From Hyphomicrobiales bacterium (GTDB taxonomy: Bacteria > Pseudomonadota > Alphaproteobacteria > Rhizobiales > Rhizobiaceae), in contig JAFKJU010000005.1 in assembly GCA_017305935.1 (NCBI GenBank), positions 186,001 through 250,000 on the forward strand: a stretch of DNA of 64,000 nt, in the 5' to 3' direction. Position 1 is the stretch's first letter; every line of letters begins with the position of its first letter. This document shows positions 29,075-37,867 of this stretch, one piece after another. The translations under genes and the position numbers were made by a program. Under the pieces are notes generated by a model, which searched no databases, was not told the origin of the DNA, and saw only the letters and a program-made list of their open reading frames with translations.

Positions 29075-29656
29075 TTAGCCGGTCGGGCAGGGACCGCGAT
29101 CCTTTTCCTCGTCCCAGTCCTGGATTTTGATCGTCCTCGGCGCGACCTTGGCCGGCTTGTCGTTTACCGTCGCCTTGCCGGTCAGGACATTGTAGTCGCA
29201 CTTGCCGGCAGCGTCGGGGTCGAGCGTATCGTAATAATTGTAGGTATAGCCGGCGACGACGAAATCGCCGTTGCGATAGGCGATGGTCAGTGTTTGCTCC
29301 CAGCGATTTCGGCCGATCGCATTTTGCTGGGACGTGACGGCAATCGAACCGTTGCCGAGCGCTTTGATGTCGGGATCGTTTCCATAGAGCCCGTCATGGC
29401 TATAATTGCCGAAAATCTTGTCGCGCGCCTGCGCGACCGGCTTCAGCAGCTTGTGATCGTCGCTCTGCAAGAAGATGTCGATGGAGATCATGTCGCTGTC
29501 GTCGCCGGGCGCCACCAGCAGCGCAAGATCCGGCGCGCCGTCCTTGTTCCAGTCACCGGTCGCCGCCGCGATGATGCGGTCGGCGGGAAAGTCCTGCGCC
29601 ATGGCTGTTCCCGCCGGAATACCGAATAGGACTGCAGCCAGAATATGCCGTTTCAT
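29075..29656 (-). CDS. Secreted protein with VCBS/FG-GAP-like repeat, unknown function
   Basis: This 193-residue protein starts at the ATG at 29656 with GGGAGA upstream. The signal peptide is residues 1-21 (M-K-R-H-I-L, then a hydrophobic core ending A-M-A-Q). The segment G-D-W-N-K-D-G-A-P-D-L-A-L-L (about 34-47) is a calcium-binding VCBS/FG-GAP-like motif seen in beta-propeller proteins. Two cysteines (K-C-D-Y and P-C-P-T-G) may form a disulphide. It is probably periplasmic; the function cannot be inferred. It is transcribed alone. Confidence 0.8.
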   Translation of the reverse strand: MKRHILAAVLFGIPAGTAMAQDFPADRIIAAATGDWNKDGAPDLALLVAPGDDSDMISIDIFLQSDDHKLLKPVAQARDKIFGNYSHDGLYGNDPDIKALGNGSIAVTSQQNAIGRNRWEQTLTIAYRNGDFVVAGYTYNYYDTLDPDAAGKCDYNVLTGKATVNDKPAKVAPRTIKIQDWDEEKDRGPCPTG

Positions 29657-29796
29657 TCCTGTCTCCCTTGCTGTCGTCACCAGCAATAGCGCCCGGCCAT
29701 CGGCCGGTCCAGCATCGTCCTGCATCTGCGCAAATGTGGCTTGACGACGGAACATAAATAGAACATGATAAGAACATAACGAAATGGAGATCAGCA

Positions 29797-29883
29797 ATGA
29801 CCGATGTTATTCGCGATATCGCAGCCTTCGCATCCATTGTCACTTTCGTCACAAGCGTCTGCTTCATCGTTCTGGCTATTTGA
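29797..29883 (+). CDS. 28-residue putative membrane microprotein
   Basis: This ORF is too short for ordinary gene callers. It begins M-T-D-V-I-R-D-I-A-A-F and ends V-L-A-I, with a continuous hydrophobic run from residue about 8 to 28 that can span a membrane once. GGAG sits 8 bases before the ATG. Upstream, CTTGAC at about 29738 and AT-rich sequence to 29790 look promoter-like. It is followed by 163 bp without a recognisable gene before dnaE. Reality rests on start signals and hydrophobicity only; no homologue could be checked. Confidence 0.45.
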   Translation: MTDVIRDIAAFASIVTFVTSVCFIVLAI

Positions 29884-30046
29884 ACTTTCCAGTGGCTCCG
29901 GCGCTGACCGGAAGCGTCGCTGTTATTCCCTGTTCCCGTGATGTTCCTCCGGCTGTTTCAGGTATCGTGTCAAAGCCCTGCATAACGTCTTTCCCGTGCT
30001 GGACTCGTCCTCCTTCCCGTTCGAAAATAGGAGATGAGTCTGGTGG

Positions 30047-33000
30047 ATGCGGAAGATCGTCATGGGTGCTGAAAGCAGTGTGGAAACGAATGGCAAGGCA
30101 AGCGAACCGGTTCAGTTCGTTCATCTGCGCGTGCATTCCGCCTATTCGCTGCTCGAAGGGGCGCTGCCGCTCAAGAAGTTATTGAGCAAGGCAATTGCCG
30201 ACCGCCAGCCGGCGATTGCCGTGACCGATACCAACAATCTCTTCGTCGCGCTGGAATTCGCGCAGAAGGCGATCGGCGATGGTTTGCAGCCAATCATCGG
30301 CTGCCAGATCGCCATCGACATGGAAGACGGCATGGAGGCGGAGCGGCGCGGGCCGCAAACTTTCGTTAAGCTGCCCTCTATCGTGTTGCTGGCCGCCGAT
30401 GCCGGCGGATACGAACGGCTGGTCGATCTGGTCAGCCGCGCTTATCTTGGCGGCGAGGGAAACAGCGCCGTCAATATCCGGCTTTCATGGCTGGATGAGA
30501 TCGGCACGTTGGGGCTGATTGCGCTGACGGGAGCGTCGACCGGGCCGATCGATTGCGCCTTGCGCGAGGGCCACGGCGCGGTGGCGGTCCATCGCCTGAC
30601 GGCACTGAAACGTCTGTTCGCAGATCGGCTCTATGTCGAACTTCAGCGCCAGAGGGGTTACGACCGACGCCACGAAGCGAAGATGATCGACCTCGCCTAT
30701 GAGCACGATCTGCCGCTGGTCGCCACCAATGAGGCCTTCTTCCCGTCGCCGGACGATTTCGAGGCCCATGATGCGTTGATGGCCGTGGCGCACAATGCCA
30801 TCGTTTCCGATGACAGCCGTTTCCGGCTGACGCCGGACCATTACCTGAAGAGCCGCGCGGAGATGGCGAAACTGTTCGCCGATCTGCCGGAAGCACTGGA
30901 AAATACCGTCGAAATCGCCCGGCGCTGCTCCTTCATCCTGAGCACACGCAAGCCGATCCTGCCGCGATTCACCGGCGCGACAGCGGATCCGGCCGAAGCC
31001 GAGCGCGCTGAATCGGCGGAATTGCGCCGGCAAGCGCAGGAAGGATTGGAAGACCGCATCGCCCTGCTTGGCATAGCCCCCGGCTATAGCGAACAGGATT
31101 ATCGCGAGCGGCTGGAATTCGAGCTCAGCGTTATCGAGCGCATGGGGTTTCCCGGCTACTTCCTGATCGTTGCCGACTTCATCAAATGGGCCAAGCAGAA
31201 CGACATTCCGGTCGGGCCGGGGCGTGGTTCGGGCGCGGGTTCGCTGGTTGCCTATGCGCTGACCATCACCGATGTCGATCCCTTGCGTTTTTCGCTGCTG
31301 TTCGAACGCTTCCTCAATCCTGATCGCGTCTCGATGCCGGACTTCGACATCGACTTCTGCCAGGACCGGCGTGAAGAGGTGATCCGCTACGTGCAGGGCA
31401 AGTATGGCCGCGAGCAGGTGGCGCAGATCATCACCTTCGGTTCGCTGCAGGCGCGCGCGGCGTTGCGCGACGTCGGGCGCGTGCTTGAAATGCCCTATGG
31501 CCAGGTCGACAAGATCTGCAAGCTGGTGCCGAACAACCCCGCCAACCCGACGCCACTGTCCAAGGCGATCGAGGAAGAACCGCGCTTGCGCGAGGAGGCG
31601 GACAAGGAGCCGGTCGTCGCCCGCCTGCTGGATATCGCCCAGAAGATCGAGGGCCTGTATCGCCATGCCTCGACCCACGCCGCCGGCATCGTCATCGGCG
31701 ACCGGCCGCTGTCGAAGCTGGTGCCGATGTATCGCGATCCGCGCTCGGACATGCCGGTCACCCAGTTCAACATGAAATGGGTGGAGCAGGCCGGGCTCGT
31801 CAAGTTCGACTTCCTTGGCCTCAAGACGCTGACGGTGCTGAAGACGGCGGTGGATTTCGTCCGTCGCCGGGACATCGAGATCAATCTTTCGGCGATCCCG
31901 CTCGACGACCCCAAGACCTACGACATGCTGTCGCGCGGTGAGACGGTCGGCATCTTCCAGGTGGAAAGTGCCGGCATGCGCAAGGCGCTGATCGGTATGC
32001 GCCCGGACTGCATCGAGGACATCATCGCGCTGGTGGCGCTCTATCGCCCCGGCCCGATGGAAAACATCCCGGTCTACAATGCCCGCAAGCATCAGGAAGA
32101 GGAGATCGAGACCATCCATCCGATGATCGATCACCTTTTGAAGGAGACCCAAGGGGTTATCGTCTATCAGGAACAGGTGATGCAGATCGCCCAGGTTCTC
32201 TCGGGCTATTCGCTCGGCGAGGCCGACCTCCTGCGCCGCGCGATGGGCAAGAAGATCAAGGCGGAGATGGACCAGCAGCGCGAGCGCTTCGTCACCGGCG
32301 CCGTCGCCAACAAGGTTTCGAAGCCGCAGGCCGACCTGATCTTCGATCTCCTGGCGAAGTTCGCCAATTACGGCTTCAACAAGTCGCACGCCGCCGCCTA
32401 TGCTATCGTTTCCTACCAGACGGCCTATCTGAAGGCACATCATCCGGTCGAGTTTCTCGCCGCGTCGATGACCTACGATATGGCCAATACCGACAAGCTC
32501 AACGACTTCCGCCAGGACGCCAAGCGCCTCGGCATCAAGGTCGTGCCACCCTCGGTGCAAACCTCCCATCGCCTGTTCGAAGTCGGCGAGAACTGCATCT
32601 TCTATTCGCTGGCGGCGATCAAGGGCGTGGGCGAAGCGGCGGTCGAGCATATCATGGCGGTGCGCGGCGACGCGCCCTTTGCCAGTATCGAGGATTTCTG
32701 CCTGCGCATCGATCCCAAGCAGGTCAACCGCCGCGTCTTCGAAAGCCTGATCTGCGCCGGCGCCTTCGATTGTTTCGGCCATGACCGCGCCCAACTCGTC
32801 GCCGGCCTCGACCGCGTCATCGGTTACGCCCAGCGCGCCCAGGAAAACAAGTCGAGTGGCCAATCGGACATGTTCGGCTCAGGCGCCGCCACCGGGCCGG
32901 AGACAATCACCTTCCCGACCTATAACGCCTGGCTTCCTTCCGAGCGGCTGCACCGCGAATTCCAGGTGCTCGGCTTTTATCTCTCCGCCCATCCGCTCGA

Positions 33001-33556
33001 TTCCTACGATGCGATCCTGAAGAAGATGCGCGTGCAGAATTTCGCCGATTTCTCCGTCGCGGTAAAACAGGGCGCAACCGCCGGCCGGCTTGCGGGCACG
33101 GTGACCTCGAAGCAGGAGCGCAAGACGCGCACCGGCAACAAGATGGGCATCGTCGCCTTTTCGGATGCTTCCGGCCAGTATGAGGCCGTGCTGTTCTCAG
33201 AAGGGCTGAGCCAGTATCGCGACCTGCTGGAACCCGGCAAGTCGCTGATCATCACCGTCGCCGCCGAGGAGCGGCCGGAAGGCATCGGCTTGCGCATCCA
33301 GACGGCACAGTCGCTGGAAGAGAAATCGGTGCAGATGCAAAAGGCGCTGCGCGTCTATGTCCGCGATTCCGGCCCCTTGAAGGCGGTCGCGACGCATCTC
33401 AACGCCAAGGGCGACGGGTTGGTGTCGTTCATCGTCATCAAGGAAGACGGCCGCCGCGAGATCGAGGTGGAGCTATCGGACAAATATCGCATCTCGCCTG
33501 AGATTGCCGCAGCGCTGCGCGCGTCCCCCGGCGTCATCGATGTCGAGCTGGTGTAG
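30047..33556 (+). CDS. dnaE: DNA polymerase III alpha subunit, replicative (DnaE1)
   Basis: This 1169-residue protein is the replicative polymerase. The N-terminal PHP domain starts F-V-H-L-R-V-H-S-A-Y-S. The catalytic palm carries P-D-F-D-I-D-F-C-Q-D-R-R near residue 430 and G-R-G-S-G-A-G-S near 395. Helix-hairpin-helix segments follow, then a C-terminal OB fold (R-L-A-G-T-V-T-S-K-Q-E). Length and the DNA-binding C-terminus fit DnaE1 rather than the mutagenic ImuC/DnaE2. An ATG at 30062 is an alternative start. Confidence 0.96.
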   Translation: MRKIVMGAESSVETNGKASEPVQFVHLRVHSAYSLLEGALPLKKLLSKAIADRQPAIAVTDTNNLFVALEFAQKAIGDGLQPIIGCQIAIDMEDGMEAERRGPQTFVKLPSIVLLAADAGGYERLVDLVSRAYLGGEGNSAVNIRLSWLDEIGTLGLIALTGASTGPIDCALREGHGAVAVHRLTALKRLFADRLYVELQRQRGYDRRHEAKMIDLAYEHDLPLVATNEAFFPSPDDFEAHDALMAVAHNAIVSDDSRFRLTPDHYLKSRAEMAKLFADLPEALENTVEIARRCSFILSTRKPILPRFTGATADPAEAERAESAELRRQAQEGLEDRIALLGIAPGYSEQDYRERLEFELSVIERMGFPGYFLIVADFIKWAKQNDIPVGPGRGSGAGSLVAYALTITDVDPLRFSLLFERFLNPDRVSMPDFDIDFCQDRREEVIRYVQGKYGREQVAQIITFGSLQARAALRDVGRVLEMPYGQVDKICKLVPNNPANPTPLSKAIEEEPRLREEADKEPVVARLLDIAQKIEGLYRHASTHAAGIVIGDRPLSKLVPMYRDPRSDMPVTQFNMKWVEQAGLVKFDFLGLKTLTVLKTAVDFVRRRDIEINLSAIPLDDPKTYDMLSRGETVGIFQVESAGMRKALIGMRPDCIEDIIALVALYRPGPMENIPVYNARKHQEEEIETIHPMIDHLLKETQGVIVYQEQVMQIAQVLSGYSLGEADLLRRAMGKKIKAEMDQQRERFVTGAVANKVSKPQADLIFDLLAKFANYGFNKSHAAAYAIVSYQTAYLKAHHPVEFLAASMTYDMANTDKLNDFRQDAKRLGIKVVPPSVQTSHRLFEVGENCIFYSLAAIKGVGEAAVEHIMAVRGDAPFASIEDFCLRIDPKQVNRRVFESLICAGAFDCFGHDRAQLVAGLDRVIGYAQRAQENKSSGQSDMFGSGAATGPETITFPTYNAWLPSERLHREFQVLGFYLSAHPLDSYDAILKKMRVQNFADFSVAVKQGATAGRLAGTVTSKQERKTRTGNKMGIVAFSDASGQYEAVLFSEGLSQYRDLLEPGKSLIITVAAEERPEGIGLRIQTAQSLEEKSVQMQKALRVYVRDSGPLKAVATHLNAKGDGLVSFIVIKEDGRREIEVELSDKYRISPEIAAALRASPGVIDVELV

Positions 33557-33581
33557 TTGCCTGACTCCAGGTCAGGCAACT
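33555..33581. terminator. 11-bp perfect hairpin after dnaE
   Basis: Stem AGTTGCCTGAC (33555-33565) / GTCAGGCAACT (33571-33581) has a 5-base loop and begins inside the dnaE stop codon. No T-run follows, but it lies between convergent genes and probably ends or stabilises both transcripts. Confidence 0.5.
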
Positions 33582-33597
33582 GACGATGCGGCAGGCA

Positions 33598-34848
33598 TCA
33601 GCCGGCAGGGTTGCTGGCGGTGCGGGTCAGTGTGATGAAATCGGTGCCCTGACCGGTTTCCGGGCCAAGGCCCGTGTCGGAAATGGTGATCGACGAGCCC
33701 TCGCTGATCAGCGGCTCGATCTTGCGTCGCACCTCGTCGGGAATGGTGATGCGGTCCAGCGTCCGCGCCAGCGCAGCCGAAGCGTCAGCGTCTGCCTGGC
33801 TGGTGATGCCAAGACGTTTCATTGTTGCCGGCGAAAGGCGGTTTTCCAGCGTCATGGCATTCCATTCGGCAGTGCCCGCAGTGCGATGAACGTCGATGGC
33901 CTGCAGGAAATGGGTACCGAGCGCGATCTCGGGATCGGCGATCTCGATCGGCGCTTCGAGCACCGGCGCAAAACGCTGGCGCACGAGGATCTGGCCATGT
34001 GGCGGATGGCCCTTGCCGGCGGCCTGATAGAGCGCGTCCAAAAATTCCTCGCTCAGCAACGCCTTGGCTGCAATCGTCTTGTCTGACTTGAAGCGGGCAA
34101 TGGCGTCGAGTGTCGCCCGTCCGGCCTGCCCGTCGATGGTGCTGGCGTAATATCCGAGGCTGGTCAGCATTGTCTGGACGTCGACCAGTGTCTCGCGGTC
34201 GGTGCGTCGGGTGATGAGAATGCGCACCGGCGCTGTGTCGGCGATGACGGCTGTCGCGGTCGCGCCCGTCTTCGGCAGCACCTCGTTCATCGCCATCTCC
34301 ACCTTTCGCAGCGATGGGTCGGGCGTCGTCGGCCGGAAATCGGCATCGGAAAGCAGCACGGGATCGGTCACCGGATTGCGCGGCTTGAACAGGGCGGGAT
34401 GGTCGAAGGGTTCGGGGGCCACGGCCCGGTCGGTGATGATCACATGGCCGCCGCGCTCGGTCATCTGGTAGAGCGCCTTGGCGAATTTGGCCGGCAGGCG
34501 CACGCAGCCATGCGAGGCCGGATAGTTCGGCACGCTGTTGGATTCGTGCAGCGCGATGCCCGACCAGGTGATGCGCTGCATATAGGGCATCGGCGCATTG
34601 GAATAGATGTTGGATTCGTGATATTTCTTCTTTTCGATGATCGAGAAGATGCCGGTCGGCGTCGAATGCCCGGCCTTGCCGGTCGAAACCCTGGACTTGG
34701 CGACGATCTGGCCGCCGTCATAGACGACCAGCGACTGATTGTCCTTTGACACGACGATCTGCAGGTCGCGCGCGCCATCGGCGAGAGCCGGCGAGACGAA
34801 AGCGGTCGTGGACAGGAGGCCGAGGCCGAAAACCAGGCGGCTCATCAT
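33598..34848 (-). CDS. L,D-transpeptidase (YkuD) with peptidoglycan-binding domain
   Basis: This 416-residue periplasmic enzyme makes 3-3 cross-links or attaches proteins to peptidoglycan. The signal peptide is residues 1-23 (ends P-A-L-A-D). The YkuD catalytic block H-E-S-N ... S-H-G-C-V-R spans 101-117 with Cys115 and His113 as catalytic residues. A PG_binding_1-like repeat (V-Q-T-M-L-T-S-L-G-Y-Y ... I-D-G-Q-A-G) follows in the middle. The ATG at 34848 gives the signal peptide; a frame extending upstream to 34932 is rejected because it would bury it. It stands alone, convergent to dnaE. Confidence 0.9.
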   Translation of the reverse strand: MMSRLVFGLGLLSTTAFVSPALADGARDLQIVVSKDNQSLVVYDGGQIVAKSRVSTGKAGHSTPTGIFSIIEKKKYHESNIYSNAPMPYMQRITWSGIALHESNSVPNYPASHGCVRLPAKFAKALYQMTERGGHVIITDRAVAPEPFDHPALFKPRNPVTDPVLLSDADFRPTTPDPSLRKVEMAMNEVLPKTGATATAVIADTAPVRILITRRTDRETLVDVQTMLTSLGYYASTIDGQAGRATLDAIARFKSDKTIAAKALLSEEFLDALYQAAGKGHPPHGQILVRQRFAPVLEAPIEIADPEIALGTHFLQAIDVHRTAGTAEWNAMTLENRLSPATMKRLGITSQADADASAALARTLDRITIPDEVRRKIEPLISEGSSITISDTGLGPETGQGTDFITLTRTASNPAG

Positions 34849-35031
34849 GATGCTACCCCATACGCAAAACACATCGCGACACGTTACGCGGCGAAGTTTA
34901 ATAAGTTTTGAAATGTCGTCCCTGCGGGACAAGCTTCAACCTCGATGCGCATCCCGCGCCAGGCACTGAAAATGAAGCATTTCCCGCTTTCCGCGTACAG
35001 GAAGAAAGGCCGCGCGCCGGGGGATCACGCG

Positions 35032-36324
35032 CTATTGATCGGATGTGTTCGGGCGAAACGTATAGCCGGTTTCGACGCTTTTCTTGCCGAACTTGTCGCG
35101 CAGCTTGTCGATTGCCGCTTCCGCCGCCGCCCGCCGCGTTGCCTGCGCGTCGACCAGATCGGGCGGATCGGCGCGGCCGGGATCGCACAGATCGGTGACG
35201 CCGATGCCGAGCAGGCGGAATTTCGTGCCGTCCGTTTCCTTTTCGAGCAGCGTCAGCCCGGTGCGAAAAATGCGGTCAGCCAGCATGGTCGGGTCGGCGA
35301 GGCGCCGGTTGCGGGTGCGAATCCTGAAATCCGCCGTCTTCAGCTTCAGCACGACGGTATGGCCGGCGACGGCGCTTTTCTTCATCCGCCGCGCCACTTT
35401 TTCCGAGAGATCGCGCAGGATTGGCACGAGATCGTCATGGCGGTGGATGTCGTCGAAGAAGGTGGTTTCAGCCGAGACGCTTTTGGCGGCATCGTTGGGA
35501 TGGACGTCGCGGTCGTCGATACCGCGCGACAGGCGGTAGAGGCGTTGGCCCATGGTGCCGTAGCGGCGCATCAGGTCGCCTTCCTCCATCGTCTGGAGCT
35601 GGCTGATCATACGGATCCCGTCGCTCTCCAGCGTCGCCGCAAAGGCCTTGCCGACGCCCCAGATGGTAGTGACCGGCCGGGCGGCGAGGAAGGTGAGGGC
35701 CTCTTCGCGGCCGATCACCGAGAAGCCACGCGGCTTCTGCAGATCGGAGGCGACCTTGGCGAGGAACTTGCAATAGGAGAGACCGACTGAAACGCTGATT
35801 CCGATTTCCGCCTCGATGCGGCGGGCGAAGCGGGCGAGCGTCAGTGCCGGCGGCGCATGATGCAGCCGCTCGGTGCCGGAGAGATCGAGAAAGGCCTCGT
35901 CGATGGAGAGCGGCTGTACCAGCGGCGTCAATTCCTGCATCAGCGCCCGCACCTGGCGTCCCACGGTGACGTATTTCTCCATGTTCGGCGGAAGCACCAC
36001 GGCCTGCGGGCAGGCCTCCAGCGCCTTGAACATCGGCATTGCCGAGCGGACGCCATGAATGCGGGCGATGTAGCAGGCGGTGGAGACGACGCCGCGTTTT
36101 CCACCACCAATGATCAGTGGCTTGTCGGCAAGCTCGGGATTGTCGCGCTTTTCCACCGCGGCATAAAAGGCGTCGCAATCGATATGGGCGATGGTGAGGT
36201 CCAGCAGTTCCGCATGGCGCACCAGCCGCGGGCTGCCGCAGGCGCGGCAACGCCGCTCCTCGGTGGGTGCATCCCGGAGGCAATCCCGGCAGAAGCCCGG
36301 CATCTTTGCTGGTTGCGGCGTCAT
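35032..36324 (-). CDS. dinB: DNA polymerase IV (Y family) with N-terminal C4 zinc motif
   Basis: This 430-residue translesion polymerase has catalytic acidic motifs H-I-D-C-D-A-F-Y-A (Asp49, about 47-55) and S-I-D-E-A-F-L-D (near 145). The Y-family fingers/thumb helix-hairpin block I-W-G-V-G-K-A-F is also present. The first 30 residues add a zinc-ribbon-like motif, Cys12-X2-Cys15 and Cys26-X2-Cys29, absent from E. coli DinB. A LexA-type box lies 7 bases before the ATG, so it is probably part of the SOS response. The TTG at 36336 lies in the regulatory box and is rejected; M8 (36303) is another possible start. Confidence 0.93.
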   Translation of the reverse strand: MTPQPAKMPGFCRDCLRDAPTEERRCRACGSPRLVRHAELLDLTIAHIDCDAFYAAVEKRDNPELADKPLIIGGGKRGVVSTACYIARIHGVRSAMPMFKALEACPQAVVLPPNMEKYVTVGRQVRALMQELTPLVQPLSIDEAFLDLSGTERLHHAPPALTLARFARRIEAEIGISVSVGLSYCKFLAKVASDLQKPRGFSVIGREEALTFLAARPVTTIWGVGKAFAATLESDGIRMISQLQTMEEGDLMRRYGTMGQRLYRLSRGIDDRDVHPNDAAKSVSAETTFFDDIHRHDDLVPILRDLSEKVARRMKKSAVAGHTVVLKLKTADFRIRTRNRRLADPTMLADRIFRTGLTLLEKETDGTKFRLLGIGVTDLCDPGRADPPDLVDAQATRRAAAEAAIDKLRDKFGKKSVETGYTFRPNTSDQ

Positions 36325-36330
36325 GATCGG

Positions 36331-36345
36331 GAACAAAGGTTGAAC
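36331..36345 (-). promoter_or_regulatory. LexA (SOS) box upstream of dinB
   Basis: On the minus strand the sequence is GTTC-N7-GTTC, an exact match to the alphaproteobacterial LexA consensus. A TATGAA-like -10 (36351-36356) lies just upstream, so the box would cover the predicted start of transcription. Confidence 0.75.
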
Positions 36346-36392
36346 ATCTCTTCATAGCCCCTTTGCCGGCGCCCCTCAAGCGCCTCCGACGG

Positions 36393-37058
36393 TCATCCCC
36401 TATTCTCTGCGCTGCAGTGAGTCTGGATGCGCACCGCCAGATCACGCCAGCCTGCGACGGTCTCGACACCGGCGGCCGGTGGCGCCGCCAGCGAGCGGAA
36501 ATCCGCATTGGCGATCATGCGGATCAGCAGGCAGGAGGGCACTTCCTCTGCCACCGATTGCAGGTTGCGGTCGATGTCGTCGACGAAGATCACCGGCAGG
36601 GCGCGATTGCGATGCAGCTCGCGCACCGCAAGGCCCTTCGGCCCTTCGGTAGCGATCATCGGGAAATGCAGGCCGAAACTGTCGAGTGCGGCGCGCCGCA
36701 GCGCCTTGTGATGCGGCTTCATCGCCGTCAGGAAAACGATATCGTGATCGGCGGAGAGCGCATGCAGCGTCTCGACGGCATCGCAAGCGGGCTTTTGCCA
36801 GCGGTTCTGGTCGCCGAAGAAGGCGTCGATGAGGTCGGTGACCCGCTGTGCCTCGATTTCGACGCCATCCGCTTCGCAGACGATGTTGCCATGCAGTCGG
36901 AAGGAGCGCGGCAGCAGGCGGCAGCCTTGCGCGGCGAGGAAAGCGGAAAAGGGCGAGATGAACTCGAACACGACCTCGTCGACGTCGCTGACGATCAGCG
37001 GACGCTCGCCGAGGGTTACGCCGGCGATTTCCGCCAGGCAATCGGTCTCAATACTCAC
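36393..37058 (-). CDS. HAD-superfamily hydrolase
   Basis: This 221-residue predicted phosphatase has HAD motif I as V-S-D-V-D-E-V-V (nucleophile and acid/base Asp, about 24-26), motif II Thr in V-F-L-T-A-M (about 110) and motif IV V-I-F-V-D-D-I (about 155-161). A small cap is inserted after motif I. The substrate is unknown. The start overlaps the stop of the DUF3572 gene by 11 bases, so the two are coupled, and they are transcribed divergently from divK. Confidence 0.8.
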   Translation of the reverse strand: MSIETDCLAEIAGVTLGERPLIVSDVDEVVFEFISPFSAFLAAQGCRLLPRSFRLHGNIVCEADGVEIEAQRVTDLIDAFFGDQNRWQKPACDAVETLHALSADHDIVFLTAMKPHHKALRRAALDSFGLHFPMIATEGPKGLAVRELHRNRALPVIFVDDIDRNLQSVAEEVPSCLLIRMIANADFRSLAAPPAAGVETVAGWRDLAVRIQTHCSAENRG

Positions 37059-37338
37059 CGGACGCCAGCCCCGGCCCGGAAAGCTTGTTCCAGGCCGCCG
37101 CCACCGCTTCCGGCGCGAAGCCCGAGACCTCGCAGAAGGTCATCAGGCTCGGCTCGTCCTGCATGACGAAATCGAGCAGCCCTGCCTGGAAACCGGGGTC
37201 AGCCATATGGGCGCGCAGGTCGATAGGGGCGACGCCCGACAGCGCCAGGAAGCGGCCGAGCATGTCCGGCTCGTTGGCGAGCCAGCCAAGTATGGCGATG
37301 GCAACCTCTTGCGGGTCGGCAGCGGCGATCTTCTGCAT
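37048..37338 (-). CDS. DUF3572 family protein
   Basis: This small helical, acidic protein of 96 residues starts at the ATG at 37338; an ATG at 37356 would add six residues. It carries the family segments A-I-L-G-W-L-A-N-E-P-D-M-L-G-R-F-L-A and L-L-D-F-V-M-Q-D-E-P. DUF3572 proteins are conserved next to divK in rhizobia, but no function is known. AGAGA lies at a fitting distance before the 37338 start. Confidence 0.82.
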   Translation of the reverse strand: MQKIAAADPQEVAIAILGWLANEPDMLGRFLALSGVAPIDLRAHMADPGFQAGLLDFVMQDEPSLMTFCEVSGFAPEAVAAAWNKLSGPGLASGEY

Positions 37339-37484
37339 TTCCGGTCTCTTCTGCATTTTGCGTCTGGATTACCTTTTTCTCAACCAAATGACTTTACGCT
37401 CCCGGCAGCAGAATAGAATCAGCTGCCGCGCATACCTATATTAGAACGCGCGCGCCGCGCATTCTCGGTTCAAGGACAGGTCGG

Positions 37485-37856
37485 ATGCCCAAGCAGGTCA
37501 TGATCGTAGAAGATAACGAGCTGAACATGAAGCTGTTTCGCGACCTCATCGAAGCGTCCGGCTACACGACCATCCAGACCCGCAACGGCATGGAGGCGCT
37601 CGATCTGGCGCGCAAGCACCGGCCGGACCTGATCCTGATGGATATCCAGCTTCCCGAGGTCTCGGGGCTGGAAGTGACCAAGTGGCTGAAGGAAGACGAC
37701 GATCTGCACGTCATTCCGGTCATCGCCGTCACCGCCTTCGCCATGAAGGGCGACGAGGAGCGCATCCGCCAGGGTGGCTGCGAAGCCTATGTCTCCAAGC
37801 CGATCTCGGTGCCGAAATTCATCGAGACGATCAAGACCTATCTCGGCGACGCCTGA
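37485..37856 (+). CDS. divK: Single-domain response regulator DivK
   Basis: This 123-residue receiver domain has no output domain. It controls asymmetric division by tuning PleC/DivJ and, through them, CtrA. The phosphoacceptor is Asp53 (L-I-L-M-D-I-Q-L-P), with the acidic pair E9-D10, Thr (V-T-A-F-A-M-K-G) and Lys (Y-V-S-K-P-I) in place. A weak -10 TATATT at 37437-37442 lies upstream. It is followed after 11 bases by pleD, as in Caulobacter and other alphaproteobacteria. Confidence 0.96.
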   Translation: MPKQVMIVEDNELNMKLFRDLIEASGYTTIQTRNGMEALDLARKHRPDLILMDIQLPEVSGLEVTKWLKEDDDLHVIPVIAVTAFAMKGDEERIRQGGCEAYVSKPISVPKFIETIKTYLGDA

Positions 37857-37867
37857 AGGGACGCGTC

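Noticed and set aside
30485-32863. 792-aa open frame antisense to dnaE, and other long antisense frames over nuo, topA and rnr
   Set aside because: These are GC-rich codon shadows of real genes: low-complexity His/Asp/Arg sequence, no start signals, no family resemblance.
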